Shown here: positions 1 through 12,970 of the stretch, in pieces
Numbering within the stretch: position 1 is the stretch's first letter
Layout: every line of letters starts with the position of its first letter
From: Diadema setosum
Lineage: Eukaryota > Echinodermata > Echinoidea > Diadematoida > Diadematidae
Direction: 5' to 3'
NCBI GenBank assembly: GCA_033980235.1
Contig: CM067067.1
Coordinates: 23,312,603 to 23,376,602, forward strand
DNA length: 64,000 nt
Translations under genes and position numbers: made by a program
The notes under the pieces: model-generated
Databases searched by the model: none
What the model saw: the letters and a program-made list of their open reading frames with translations, nothing else
What the model was told of the DNA's origin: nothing

Positions 1-519
1 TTGTCCTGCAGAAGTACATGAATCCCTCTCTTACCTGCAATTTCTGAGGACATACATGCCATGAGGATACCTAACCAATTTTGGAGACTGAGGTACAATA
101 TGTTAGAAGATAAAATATACACTTTTTCATACTTTCCAAAATGTTTATGTGACTGCATGTGTGAATTCATCAGTTTCTTTTTCTTTTTATGGTGGTTTGA
201 CAATAAAAAAAAAACACGTTAAGTTGAGAGCAAGAAAGATGTTATTTCAAAAAGTGTAATTTAATTGTCTTTTACAGTATTTTGAAGAAAATAAAAATTT
301 CATTCATGCTACCCTAAAAGTGATGAATAGTTTATTCATTGAACTTCAAACACAGTCATTGTATGCAATTTCTAGAAATAAATGACAACATCATTTCTTT
401 GAAAGAATGATTCCATTGTAAGACATGGGGGGAATGCATCCCTCTTCATCATTCTTATTCAATACAATATGTAATCATGTTTGTGTGTTTTTTCTTTTTC
501 TTTTTCTCCTATTTACTAG

Positions 520-3500
520 GAATTACAAAAAAAGACTCTACCAGCAAGGCGTCAAAGGCTGAAATGCTACACATAAGGAGCAGGAGAAGGAGAAGCAGGA
601 CCTGTCAAAGCAAAACCTGAGAAGATAAGGAGGAGTCAAGAAGCAAAGGAAACCAAAATTTTATCAGCAGTAGGTACCCTGCTGATGCACTAATGGAAAA
701 TGTTTGCTTTACCTCTAAAATAGAGAGAGAAAGAAAAACAAAAACATGCTTCTTTTTTTTTTCCTCTCTACAGACAAGTGCAACATATTTATGTATTTAG
801 GGTGTACCTGAAAATCCCAAATTTGATTTACATACTTCAAAGAACATTGTTGAGTAGACTTTATTCAAAGAATTATCATCCAGAAATACTTCTTTTTGTC
901 AGGGCGTTCAGATCTATGATCACTGTCGAAAGGATTATTCAGGCGTACTCTAAGTATAAAATAAAAACATGCCACATTGTTCTTTCACTTTTTCAAGAAA
1001 ATAAAATTCCACAGTCAATTCTATGGTAGAGGAACTTCATAAAAACTCAACTTGATAACTCAACTGTGGTTGTCAGTTGCTAATGTGTGTAGTTCAAGTG
1101 CTGTAAACACTGTAAGCAAATGAGCGGAAAGTTGGAGGCATACTAAACTACAAACATTTGCTTCACAGGGAACCTTATGCATTTTTGTAACAATTAATAT
1201 TTCCCCTATTTTCTCCCTTTTGCTCTCTTTTTTGTGTTTGTTTAGCCCTTGTCATGTAGTTCACCTCAACACTTACACCTGTAACTGCAAGATCGGTGTG
1301 GGATGACTTTGCTGTCTCTCTGGGACTTACTGGAAACAAAATGTGACTTTTCAGAGCAGGAAAGTGGTAGCTACTACAGCAGGCAGTCGTGAAGGTGGAA
1401 CTTGAAGAAACTGACATATTGACTTGTTTCTTTCATTTATGTTGGACCAGTGCAAGTTTCCATGAACTTTACATGCATTTGATGTTAACTTACAATGGTT
1501 TGATTTCTGTTTTCCCACCAACTACAAACACAGCTACTCTCGAAAAACTCAAATTTACGTGCAATCACCGTGAGTCATTTTTTTTTTCTGAAATACCATC
1601 AAACAGCTGAAGAATTTCAATGCGCAAGGTTTTGTCATGATTTTAAGGCGATTATGCACTGTTACTTCGACAGTGCACTTTCCCTTTCTCTTTAAAATGT
1701 ATCTTGCAACTTTAAATTATGTACAACAAATGTACCATGTTTTGTTTGTATCACTGGAAAACTGGAGAGGGAAAAATTCCACAAGCTTTTGTTTGATTTG
1801 TGAGGGCCATTACAATGTTCAGAGACAATAGCAACACTCTTTCCACTACTGTTTAGAAATGTATGTTTTGTGCAACTTTACATTAAACTGAACATGTGGG
1901 CCAAACATTGTTTTAATGGCTCGAAAACTGGGGAAGAAAGCTGTTCTTAAAGCCGTTACATAACTTTGAGGGCAATTAGTGCTGTTACCACGGCAACACA
2001 CTTTGCAGTGAGCTGAACATGTAAGCAAAACTTCTTTTGAATCGATGGAAAACTTCAGAAGTTTAACAAGAGATGTTTTACCTTGAAGTTGTTGTATATG
2101 ACTTGCACTGTTGCAAAAGTGGTAGTGACATGACATCATATTTCTTCGTCACTCACAGGACTGCACAGAGTAAAAACACCTTAGGCCTCTGTGGAAGTAA
2201 GAGCTTATTGCAAGTTGTCTAATAACTTGACCATTGAACAACTTAGTTTTGTAAACTTATTAATCACCCTAATAATGCCAGTCTACATCAACAAGGCTTT
2301 TAATAATCATTGCACAATGATGGAATTGCACAGTGTGTTTTCATCGCCCTTGTCTAAGCGTATTGAAATGTGAGTCTGACAATGATACATATATTGCCAG
2401 AAATGTTTGAGCTAGAAAAATGGAGAATGGCACATGTATCATTGCAATAAGTTGTACTATAGCTGCAAACAAGAAATCATGTTACTGTGCCATTCTGAAT
2501 TTAGAGCAATGTGAATGCAGCAGTCGGCGTTCTGAGATAGCTATTTTTTTTCCTATGCAGTCGTATATATGCTACCGTGTAAGTGCTGCATAGTATTTTA
2601 ATCATACATATTTTAACTGCTGATTTCCCCCCTCTGCACAAAATTATGTTTGTTTGTGTGCTTGTATTTTATCACACCTCTATCTGTATCGATGGATAAC
2701 ATTTATTACTGGACTCGACATCTGAGAGTTTGAGTCAGCAAATAGTTGTATTTGCTACATTGTAGGCTACAATTTGCCACTTACCCTTATCAGTCAAAGC
2801 AATTCAATGTTCATTCATTTGTATCTTCCTGATTTATTGGTAACACAATTGTATATTTCTTGCTTATAAGTCAATTCTGGAAAGTAATATGTGTAACCAA
2901 AATTACATGTACTCTAGCCTTGAACCTTTTTTTTTTTTCTTCCGCACATTTTAACCAGCACATCTTCTTCTTGTAAAGAATGCCTAAGGCACCAACATAA
3001 TCTGGGATGGACAGAAAATGGACAATGTTGAAGATGAGATCTCCTGTAATGATATTACATTATCAAGGTATACAATTGACAAGGTTCACACACAGTTGGA
3101 ATTTCAATTCAAATGACTGCTTTGCCACAGTATTTTGCAGTGTATGCAGTGTCTCATTAATCTGGATTAGGACCAGTAGCACATTTAGTGCATCTCAAAG
3201 CACCCCTTCGGATCCTGGTATGATCATTTCAATTTGGCATTTTTCAAAATACACTGTATGTTTACAGTAAGTGTTTATGTACCTTTGTACACAAACTCTA
3301 GCTGTAAACATTGCTTGTAGAGTATGTTAGATTGCAGCAATTTCCTCTCTGAGGTTTGTTTGTTTGTTTGTTTTTGCAACATTTTTTGGGAAATTGTAGT
3401 GGCATAGGTAGTTGTATCATACAAATTGTAATGGTAACTCGTTGAGCTGAACTTATTGTAGATGTTCAAGTTGACTGAATTTATTCATTGTTTATGTGGA

Positions 3501-3780
3501 AAAGAAATGGAAGTTGATGTTTTTTGTCACTTTGTGTGATACTTTTAAGAACTATGACATCCATACTGCAGTATGAATTGTACAGCACAATTATGACATT
3601 GCTTTTCCTACTAGTTTTGCTTTTTTTTTTTCATTTTTTTGACAGTACAATTGTATTGAACTAATTGAAGCATACAGCTGTAGTCATGATATAGAGAGAC
3701 AAATCGACAACTTGAACTGCTTTGTACCATCTTATCTTTTTCTTTTTTGATGATGGAAATAAATAAACTATTGAATTGAC
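520..3780 (+). other. candidate terminal exon and long 3' UTR of an unidentified upstream gene
   Basis: A good acceptor (polypyrimidine tract, then tttactag at 519) precedes a short lysine/arginine-rich frame, ITKKDSTSKASKAEMLH and onward, to a TGA at 618-620. A neighbouring frame reads KEQEKEKQDLSKQNLRR to a stop at 634-636, so the true end is unclear. The next 3 kb are AT-rich and lack coding character. They end at overlapping AATAAA hexamers at 3758-3767 in a context (gatggaaataaataaac) typical of poly(A) sites. No family is recognised. Confidence 0.25.
3758..3767 (+). terminator. candidate poly(A) signal
   Basis: Two overlapping AATAAA hexamers lie just after a T-rich stretch. They would end the transcript of the gene whose 3' end may start near 520. 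Confidence 0.35.
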
Positions 3781-6750
3781 TTTAATTGTGATCAATGTGT
3801 CTATATTTTAGATTTAATTTAATGACTTGAATATATCATTATCTTTATTCTTGTTTTTATTTGTGAATCAATATATATTGTAAATAAGTGTGATTCCCTT
3901 ACATCTGGATGGTAATTACATACCGTACACACTGGTACACAAAACAAGAGTGAATTTTTCAAGGGCCAACCAGAAAAATATGTCGGCATAATATTTTATG
4001 TGTTTGAGAAACCACAATGCTAGAATTCCACTACTAAAGCCTTAGAAAAGCACTCAGAGAATACAGACCTCCACCAAGCAGTACTTTTTCACCCTTACTG
4101 TGATTTCTACCCATTGTAATAATTACATAAATATGCGTAATATGCTGTAAATGACTATTTCCAATGATCAAGAATCCTACAACCATGTAACCCCCTCCCC
4201 AAGAAAGGGGGGGGGGGGGACTTTGATCCAGGCAGTGATCCAAATTAATACCAAAATATGGCATTTCTTTTTTCTATCATTATTAACTTTATTTCTTAGA
4301 ATATACAGTGTTATTCGATTCATATCTAGTAATTTCTGTAGTTACTTTAGAATAAAAAAAAGCAAGCTTGAACATATACATGTACTTTTCAAACCAACGT
4401 CGCCAAAAAAACAACAACAAAAAACAGTCACGAGTGACTTCATTCATGGTGACCGTTCTTTATGATGAACAGGTGCCGTAATGTACGATGTACGCATGCG
4501 CACGGTGTAAATCGTAGGCCACAAATCGCACAGTGTGCGGTATACATCGCAGCACCTGCGACAGAGTGCAACAGGCTGCGATATCGCACATTGTCGCAGC
4601 GCAGCGCATCGCAGTAAAAATCGCACAGTGTGAGTCCGCCCTTACGGATCCGCGTAGGGCGCTATTTACACAATCCTGTTACGTGCGTACAGTTACTCTA
4701 TAATACACCTGCTGCCTCGTGGATGAAGCTCTTTATTTACACCAACTGAACTCTTCAAAAAGCTAGCTATCACTTTTCTAGTAGTACAACTGTATAGCAA
4801 TGCATAAAAGGATTTATGCCACAGGTGCATTGTGCCTATACACGATCGGGTTTTGTTGCCGCTAGCTTTCTGAGTAATCTGAAGATCCATTTTGAACTCT
4901 ACAATGTCGGGTACTGCTTTAAATTGCTTGTTTATTCATTAATCTATAAATGAAATTAAGTTTAATTCTTTCTACCTCACTGAGTGATCTCACCTAATAG
5001 GGATTAAACATAGCCTCTTAACATAAGTATATCCCGTATATAAGTGTAAATCAGTGCGGTATGATGTGAAATATGAAATATTTTGTATCAATATTCCACT
5101 TGAAGAAAAATATCCCACAGTGTTCTAGAATTTCTGATGATTCTCGTCGGATTTCTTTCTTCTTCTTCTTTTGTATGATAATGAAAAATGAATGATGCTA
5201 CTGTAGGCCTATTAAGTAAATTAAAAGCTAATGTACTGCATTTTTTTTTTCATATCAATGTTGTATTCACCCATGAGATGAACTTCTTTATTTCAAGAGT
5301 AACAAAATATACAACATTAAAAAAAAAAGATCCTTGAAGATTATTTAAACCTGTGTTGGCTACATAATTTGGTGGTCTGTAAATAACACCAATTATTCTA
5401 CTTCGATGTCTTTCATTAATAATTTCAGTGAACTTTAATATTATGAATATGATTTCTAACCTTAAACCGTAATTCATTGTGAACACAATGAATACCCCGC
5501 CACCCTTACCGGTTTACGATGAGAACGGACCAATAATAATCATCAATTATTATTATTAAATATGTTAGGAGAGGTGTGACGTAGCCGTGTTTCCGTTATA
5601 GCCCTACCTATTGTAAAAATGGAAAATTTTGAAGAGAGGAATGAAGTAATTTCATGGACTCAGAGTTCTAGTTGTTCAAACTTCTTGTATTTGAGTGAAA
5701 TAAATTGATAAGAAGTTGCTAATCGAGTTTGTTCAAAATTGCATGGTTTTTATTATTCAAACTGTCATGTGCATGATTACCATCGATGGATTCGGTTCAA
5801 TTTGTGAATTAAGTAAAATTATTAGTATATGTTAAAATCCACAGAAATGGTATAATATCTCCTCTGAGTTGCTAAACTAATGGTAAAAATATATACATCA
5901 TTTGAATCCATAATCAATGTAAAGGTTTCGTTTGGAGAAAAAAAAATGAGGGCATGTCATATAAAATCACGCGTGTATAATGTGAAGAGTACGTTGGGAG
6001 TATGTGTGAATCATGTGTTAATATGTGTGTGCTTGTGTGTGAATGTGTGTGATTGTATGTGTGTTGATGCGGTGTGTGAGAGTGAAGAAGGATGCGAGGT
6101 TTGACATGATGGATCATTATGTAACTTCAGTTTCAATGGATTAAAAAATTAACGATTGTATTGCACGTTTCGGCTGAATTCAAAGAACCATGAGAACACC
6201 CCTTGGCGATCATAAATGGGCCTAAAAAAAAAAGAAAAAAAAATCGAATCGAGCTTATCGAGTCGAGACCGTATCATAAACGATCAAACCGTTACATGTG
6301 GTATGAGATGACAATATTAATCATGAACTCACGGCACAGTGAAACACGGAGCATAAGCCTGAGATCGTTTAGCACTAAAGTTATCAGATCTCTAAAAATG
6401 ATTAAATATTTCTTCTTATTTGGGTGTATACTATTCTAAACAATTGATATGTAGAAACTGGAACAGAATTATGATACAGACCATTTAAAAAGGAGAAGAT
6501 CAGCAAGGACATGAAGGAGATTAGAGCCTTGATATGCGAGCATCGGGGAATAATGACGCCTGATGTGACGAAGGAATAAACAACGGAATAGGGGAGTTTC
6601 ACAATTACCTATTATGTTCAATAATCATGTACAGTATATACTTGTATCCGAACGCTTCTCACAACAAAACTTGAATACATGAATGAAACTGGTCCAATGA
6701 GTAGCGAACACCAGCACAAAGGGACGCCAAGAAGCACAATCGACTGTTAA
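3781..6750. other. intergenic DNA without recognised gene
   Basis: AT-rich with short stop-bounded frames only. It holds a G/C homopolymer patch near 4190-4220, a repeat fragment at 4480-4645 and a TGTG-rich stretch at 5995-6085. Nothing else is recognised. Confidence 0.5.
4480..4645. repeat. fragment of a TIR element rich in tcgcaca words
   Basis: Repeated words such as atcgcacagtgtg and gcagcgcagcgcatcgcag end in cacagtgtgagtccgccct. Read in reverse (AGGGCGGACTCACACTG), this resembles the AGCCCCCGTCACACT end of the PIF/Harbinger element at 59683-60813. No opposite end was found, so it is a fragment or a distinct family. Confidence 0.3.
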
Positions 6751-6905
6751 CAGTGGCGGATCCAGAAGGGTGCGCAACCGGCGCACGCCCCCTTTATTTT
6801 TCGTTAAAAACAAAAGAAAAAAAATGAAATGAAACCCGGAAGTGGCACCAGAAATATTAGTCACCCCCCCTCCCCCCCTTTACAGAACTCCCGGATCCGC
6901 CCCTG
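6751..6905. mobile_element. short hAT-like MITE
   Basis: Ends CAGTGGCGGATCCAGAAGGG on the left and CTCCCGGATCCGCCCCTG on the right, imperfect inverted repeats of a form common for hAT elements. The interior is 155 bases in all and non-coding (ccctttatttttcg, poly-C). The 8-base flanks (actgttaa / gtttataa) no longer match, so the insertion is old or the boundary is off. Confidence 0.6.
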
Positions 6906-7317
6906 GTTTATAAAACTAGAGAGACGAACTGAGAAAGGAGCAGAGAAGCGAGTCGAGGGAGATGCTTGGTAATTATACCAGAAGAACAGTTTTCAAGGTC
7001 TTTTTTTCTGTTTTCATTTATGTTATTCTGTACCATGTTGTACCATTCTCAGGCTTGTAATGTATTTTCTTCATAATTGTGTTTATTTCAGTACAATTCA
7101 ATCATTATGCTTTAATTAAGTACTGAAAACATTGCTGTGTGCATTTTGTGTAATGTCTATAATGGAAATGAAAACAAATGAAACGACAAAAGAGGAGGAG
7201 AAGAAGTCAAGGAAGATAAATGAGATTTTATATTTTTCTAAATGGAACTTTATTCACATCAGGTGGGGGTACCGCCTTGATTTACGTATTGCTTGTATAC
7301 ATCATTATAATAATAGA

Positions 7318-7623
7318 CCCAGAGACTCCAACCCCAAGGACCTTCTGATCTGGAGATTCTCCCGCCCGAAACCCCTAGCAAACGGGAGACTCCAAGTTGA
7401 TGTGTGTGAAGCGCGAAGTTCCTAGGGTTCTAGATGTTTTCTGGTGCTATCTAAGGCTTATTTTTTAAACATACGATAGCAATAAGTAAGAAATGCTTTC
7501 CACCGGGAGACACAGAGCCAGGGCGGGAGAAATCAAATCTCAAGCGGGAGAACGGGAGATTTTGCAAAAATGGGCTTTCGGCGGGAGATCTCCCGTCGAA
7601 AACGGGAGAGTTGGAGTCTCGGG
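7318..7623. mobile_element. small TIR element with cgggaga words
   Basis: CCCAGAGACTCCAAC at the left is the inverse of GTTGGAGTCTCGGG at the right. The interior repeats cgggaga / tctcccg words in both orientations. It is non-coding and likely a MITE of about 306 bases. Confidence 0.5.
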
Positions 7624-7764
7624 AAGACCTATAATATGATTATAGGTAATTATGAAAATGCAAAACCTGTCCTTGGCCCTTTTTTAGTTATTGCATTCTC
7701 TCTCCTTGAGAATAGTGTGTCAAAAATGAAAAGGAGAAGAGGAAAACAGAAAAAATAAAAGCAG

Positions 7765-7825
7765 AAAAAAAAAAGAATGAGAAACAGAAAAAAGAATGAA
7801 GAAGAGGAAAATGAGAAAAGAAGAA

Positions 7826-7860
<35 letters not shown>

Positions 7861-7922
7861 AGAAGAAGAAGAAAAAGAGGAAGAAGAAGAAGAAGAAGAA
7901 GAAGAAGAAGAAGAAGAAAAGC
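7765..7922. repeat. (GAA)n / (AAG)n microsatellite
   Basis: A purine-only run dominated by agaagaaga units. It creates artificial Glu-, Arg-, Ser- and Phe-rich frames on both strands. Confidence 0.95.
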
Positions 7923-8660
7923 TCAACAGCGAGCTCAACAGTCATGTCAAGTCAAGTACATTTATTCATTTGTCTTTCTTCCAACAATAAGCAATATAAC
8001 AATAACATAACAATAACATTGACACTTTCTTTCAGGAGTATATAGGAACAACAACAGCTAACACTAAAATTTTGCAAATACATAAATATATAATTACATG
8101 TGTATGTGAAATGATAAGAAAGGGTAACAATATTTTGAGAAAGGCAAACGAGGAGACCTTAATGAAGCATAGCTTGTTAAGACAAGGTCACTCAGGAATA
8201 AAAGAGAGGAAAAAAAATACATGTATACATATATGTATACATAGTGGAAGAAAAAAAATAACGAAAGATACACAATCTCAAACGAAAACAGGGTATAGAC
8301 AAGGGAGGCTATGTGCAATGGGGTGAAGGGAGATTATCTACATAAAACAAGGGTAGGAATGAAGGGAGGGGGTGGAAAGGAAAGATAAAGAGAGGGTTAT
8401 GTGAGACGATAAAATACATACACAAACAACACACACACCCAACAAAAACAAAACAAAAGAAAAATCAAAACAAAAAAACATAACAAAATTAAACAAAACA
8501 TGACAAGAAGACAACTGGGTTTCAATAATAATAATAAGAAGAAGAAGAAGAAAAAGAAGAAAGAAGAAGAAATACTGTTGAAGTTTGGAGGAAGAAGACG
8601 GTGGTTGTAACGCACGAATCGCTTGATGGCGTCGTTCACTTTTTGCAGAAGGCGAAAGAT
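7923..8660. repeat. purine-rich low-complexity tract, possible minus-strand retroelement tail
   Basis: Begins gtcaagtcaagtacatttattc and continues as A/G-rich sequence with a second GAA run at 8528-8573. Reversed, the start reads like the 3' tail of a non-LTR element (short tandem tcaag words after an AT-rich end). No reverse-transcriptase frame is visible. Confidence 0.25.
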
Positions 8661-9142
8661 GGTTATCTACCTCGGCCCGCGATGAGAGCATGCACTACGA
8701 GTAAACACTGCGACCAATATGCCAGTGCTGGGAGCTGATGCAACGTACAACAAATCATACGACTTTCGTAGACAGTTACAACACAACGTGTACAATGTAC
8801 TTGCATTGCACACATATGTACATTTAGGTGACATGCACAATTGACTGATACGGGCAGCACACAGTACAGCCGACGTGACGTGACCCAACCCCACAAAGGC
8901 AAAGCTCGTCTGTTTTTATACGCATAGACAAGCAGAAGGTCAGGTGAGAAACTCTGATTTATATTAGATCTAGATACAGATCTAGTCTTCTATAGTCATA
9001 GACGCTAGCCTGTCTTATTAAATACCATACTTAATCTTGTTAATTCATAGATTTGCATTCATTCGCGTACCATCGCCAGGCATCACCTGCACTATCAGTA
9101 TCACATTATCAGTATGATCAGCATTCACCAGTCCAGGATTAC

Positions 9143-9372
9143 TTGACCGACAAGTAGGCCTGTGTCTGATTCCGCGAAAAACTTCTCATTTAGACATATA
9201 GTAATGACATTTGCTGGGGCAGTTTTTCGCTTCTTGAAATGACATTTGCTGGGTCAGTTTTTCGCTTCTTTCGAAAAACTGACCCAGCAAATGTCATTAG
9301 GCTACTATAAGTATAAATGAGAAGTTTTTCGCGGAATTAGGGCCTAACAGACATAATTTTACTTGTCGGTCA
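9143..9372. mobile_element. foldback MITE with internal duplication
   Basis: TTGACCGACAAGTA on the left pairs with TACTTGTCGGTCAA on the right. Inside, GCGAAAAACTTCTCATTTA pairs with taaatgagaagtttttcgcg, and aatgacatttgctgggtcag occurs twice on the left and once inverted on the right. The whole 230 bases can fold into one long hairpin. Confidence 0.7.
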
Positions 9373-9829
9373 ACAGCATTACCACCAAGCATGTATGGTT
9401 GAGGGGTCTAGATATCGCGCACGAAAATTTGAAATGCTCTTATAATAGAAGTTATTCCATAATCGTACCTGAATTTCTCAATGAATATCACGAAAATGCA
9501 GAAAAATCACCTCCCAGAATCTCCTGATGATACGATGACGGAGTAGTGCGCTGTCGCCGTTTGTATGTCGGACTTTTTTTTTATGCGTTCACCTTCTCGG
9601 GGTATGTAAAGATCGCGCAGCTGCCCTATGTAGTTTCATGCGTGAAAGTGTCTGCCCCTCTCTGCGGCTGAACGTGCTTCGGCTTTCGTAGAATATTATA
9701 AACGATCGATCGAACAAAATACGAATTCTATCGGCTACGATCATACGAACGAGACAAGCGAGACGACACGTCTTGGCTACAACATCCTTAAAAAAAGATT
9801 TTAAGCTAAGGTAGGTAAATTGTAACGTA

Positions 9830-9892
9830 AAAAATTGGAAATTTAGTGAAAAATTTGTTCCAAAAAATTGGAAATTTAGTGAAAAATTTGTT
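9830..9892. repeat. tandem duplication, unit about 32 bases
   Basis: The unit built on aattggaaatttagtgaaaa followed by atttgtt occurs twice back to back with almost no divergence, indicating recent duplication. Confidence 0.7.
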
Positions 9893-10145
9893 TGAAATCT
9901 AAATTTCTTACCTGCTTCCTTCTCATTTTTAGCGGTTGTCAGGTATGTTTATTCCATGGGCGTATCGGCAAATTTTGCGCTTAGTCTTACGCGTATTAAT
10001 GCTTGCTATACGCAGTTACGCTATGCGCGATCATTACGTCCCTGCGCGAGACCTAGTACCCTTACTATACTTGGTAATGTAATGACAATGTATGGACCTG
10101 TAACCGATAAGTATCGTAGCGTAGTCGTTATAGTGTACCACTTAG

Positions 10146-10504
10146 CCTAGGGTCTTTATAGCCTATAAACCGATTCGGGTTCGTTGAGGGCAGCAGACAA
10201 TTTGAAGCACTGGTCGCAGCCATGAGCTCATTTTGCGGTGTCCCAGCCGACCCCCCTCCTCTCCCCCACCCCACGGGCAACATGTTTATCGCACACTTGT
10301 AACAAAGGTTCGCGCACTCGGTACGAGACGCCTATAGTATTGGGTAAAACAACCATGCATCAGTTTTTCATTCTGCGCGCGTGCTAATGTAGGGAGAGGG
10401 GTGGGGGAGTGGGAGGGGGGTGGGTTGGGACACCGCAGTAATGGCGCTGCCCATGCCAAAAATACACATAGCGCGTCACAGAATCGGTCTATAGCCATAG
10501 GGGC
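10146..10504. mobile_element. foldback element with G/C homopolymer arms
   Basis: ctttatagcctataaaccga on the left pairs with atcggtctatagccat on the right. Further in, tgcggtgtcccagccgaccc pairs with gggtgggttgggacaccgca. The arms include long C-rich and G-rich runs. Non-coding. Confidence 0.5.
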
Positions 10505-10986
10505 CTAACCCCGTTAACGTTAGGCTATACTGCTAATAAGTGCTAGTAGGTCCTACAAGTAGTAAACTGTCTAGTAGCAGTACTCGTCGTAGGCCTAACG
10601 TTAGGTCTACCAGAGTTCTAACTGTTACATGGAAATGGACATTCATCATTTCGCTAATTTTAAATTAATAGAATTCATGCCTCTGTCTGTGTCAAAAGTG
10701 TCACAAAAACATTTTAAACATTCTTCCTTGCTTTGATCTCATGATCTCTGCCGCCGGCAAGCCAGAGCTGCCAAATACAACGCAGCTTTGAAAAAAAAAA
10801 ATATGATATGATAAAACAAATGTGCAGAAGACAGTGTCAGTGACAGTAGTCAGTAGAAAACATGTTATAAACTGTTATAAACTTATGTTCTAAGTTACAT
10901 ACACTTGTAAATCAAGGAAAATGCATGATGTGTATTCGTGTGGTTGTGGTTCAGTACGGCTCATATCTTCATTAGCAAAATGTAGA

Positions 10987-11124
10987 TACCGTAGTTGTGG
11001 GTAAACTCGGCCTAGCGGGTAAAGTCGGCCCCCAGCGCGCGCATTACAAGTAGTTGTATTATTGTACTGTGCGCGCTGGGGGCCGACTTTACCCGCTAGG
11101 CAGAGTTTACCCATAACTACGGTA
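10987..11124. mobile_element. near-perfect hairpin MITE with TA flanks
   Basis: taCCGTAGTTGTGGGTAAACT pairs with agtttacccataactacgg-TA. The arms run about 54 bases with few mismatches (cgggtaaagtcggcccccag / ctgggggccgactttacccg) around a 30-base loop. TA at both ends suits a Tc1/mariner-type mobiliser. Confidence 0.7.
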
Positions 11125-11283
11125 AATTTACTTCTAACTGTTAGTGTTAGGGCGACTAGGTACACGTAGAATCTAGAAAGCTAACTATTTACCTAATTGA
11201 TACATGTAATGATTTTTAAACTCATTTTCCATCTTTTCCGCACATTTTTCCTGAGTAGAAAGAGACAGCAAGGGAAGCGGACA

Positions 11284-12062
11284 TAGGGTAAGAGTACCAG
11301 TGTTCGGTCAGCTACCGGTATTCGGTCACTTATCACTAGTCACCAGCCAGTAAGTTCAACTGTCACAACACACACAAATCACATCAATTCACATACTTTC
11401 ACACTCATTCACAACAGGAAACTCCCTTAGCCCCCTCCAAAAATCCATCCAAAATCCCAAATTTTACCGTCAAAAGTGCAGAATCAGCGCTACTTTCCAA
11501 AAGCGCGCGCAGATAAGGCCCAGTTTTAAGAGTACGGGTTGCTGAAAAAGCGCTAAAAATTGAGAAATAGGCCGTTCTCTCGCAGGATATTTTTGCTTAT
11601 CACAAGCTTGGAGTGTGATGGTATCCTCAAAAACGCAATGAAGAAAAACAAAATTTCCGTACGTGCCGATACAGTGTCTCAATGTACAAGGGTTGAATGC
11701 AAGTGCCGAGTCCCCAGTATTCGGTCACCAACAGGCGCCGCAAACGTCCCCGATGCAATTTTGCGCCAACAAGGTAGCGCGTGCGCGCGTTTTTCAGCTG
11801 CCTTGAACATGCATTGACTTTGAACGCGCATATCACGTGACCGAATACTGGTGGCGGTGACCGTATACCGGGGAATTTTCAAGGTGATATATTTTGTGAT
11901 TTTGTGAAATTCTGTGTGATATTTAACAAAATGAAAATTGAGATTAAAGAAATTTGTTATATTTCATATAACATTGCTGTAGATATGATGTATAATGTAT
12001 TATTTTAATTTGAAAAATATTGCCAAAAGATTAAGTGACCGAATATTGGGGATGTTACCCTA
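11284..12062. mobile_element. TIR element, TA-flanked, about 775 bases
   Basis: Left end ta-GGGTAAGAGTACCAGTGTTC and right end tgaccgaatattgggg...TTACCC-ta are inverted repeats (18 of 25 bases). Internal copies of the cggtcac / gtgaccg word occur near 11715-11730 and 11836-11870. The interior lacks a transposase frame, so it is non-autonomous. Confidence 0.6.
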
Positions 12063-12279
12063 CTGTAAAACTAAAAGTCCATATTTTCGCGCAACTGATT
12101 TTTCGCGCTCAGCCGAGTAAGAAGACTACAAATGGAGTTTCGGAATCAAGACAGCAACTCTCTGGAAAACATAGCAAGCAAAAATATTTGCGTGCTTTTA
12201 TTTTCGCGCTCGTTTCTGGTTGCACGATTTTGAAATGCGCGAAAATTTCAACACTGCAAAAATTTCCACTTTTACAGTA
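12061..12279. mobile_element. TACTGTAAAA-family MITE, copy 1
   Basis: Ends TACTGTAAAACTAAAAGTCC and TTTCCACTTTTACAGTA with TA at both edges; the interior has ttttcgcgc words in both orientations and ctcgtttctggttgcac. It shares termini and interior words with 39580-39794. Confidence 0.65.
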
Positions 12280-12727
12280 ACGTTACACGTCTATGTCTCA
12301 CTATTAATTGGGCAAGGTCATAGATGTGTGAGTGATAGCAAGCGAGTCTGTAAATTTCCATGCAAAATAAACGAATTTGGTTACAGGTAATTAATGTTCT
12401 GACGTTTGCTGCTTCTCTTCATTGCTGTTTATTCAAAGACTTTTCCGACAGAAAAGGCGCATCAGCCAAATAAGACCAGATTTTTAATAGGGAAACTGTT
12501 CCTTTGTCATTGACAATGCATGTAAATGCAATCATCATTTTTGAGACACCTGTATTGAGATGCGCAAAGTCAGGTGGCAGCGGATCTCCATTAGTCGTAG
12601 AAAAATTTTGTACTTCAAAGTGGTTGGGTTTGTTCAGAAGTCCATTCATTAGTACATGTAGGTCCATGCACCAAGTTAGTTAGTAGTCTAAAACGAGGCC
12701 AGTGGGATAGTAGGTCCTAGTAGAAAC

Positions 12728-12850
12728 CTGGGCCCCGTTTTATCAAAAGATAAAATCGATTTTAAATTTCCTTGCCACACAGGCTGCCATAGACTTGCAG
12801 TTGAAATCAACTTTAAAATCAATTTTAACTCTTCATAAAACAGGGCCCTG
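12728..12850. mobile_element. GGGCCCCGTTTTATC MITE, copy 1
   Basis: Left ctgggccccgttttatcaaa and right tcataaaacagggccctgg are inverted, with aaaatcgattttaaa / tttaaaatcaatttt inside and the core cacacaggctgccatagact. The same core and ends occur at 62862-62984. Confidence 0.7.
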
Positions 12851-12851
12851 G

Positions 12852-12970
12852 GGTGGTATTCTGTAAGCGCGATCCTTAGGACAGAAAATAGGATACCCTT
12901 AGGACAGGCAAAATCGGTATTCTGTAAGCCTGTCCTAAGCCTTTCCTAGGACAGTCATTTATGAATAATG
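12852..12970. repeat. ggtattctgtaag terminal repeat, left copy
   Basis: ggggtggtattctgtaag followed by a repeat of ggtattctgtaagcc 65 bases on, with tccttaggacag / cctaggacag words. In inverted form the same arrangement ends near 19768. These may be the two ends of one 6.9-kb composite element or two related MITEs. Confidence 0.5.

Noticed and set aside
7688..8010. Overlapping Glu-, Arg-, Ser- and Phe-rich reading frames on both strands
   Set aside because: They are translations of the (GAA)n microsatellite, not genes.
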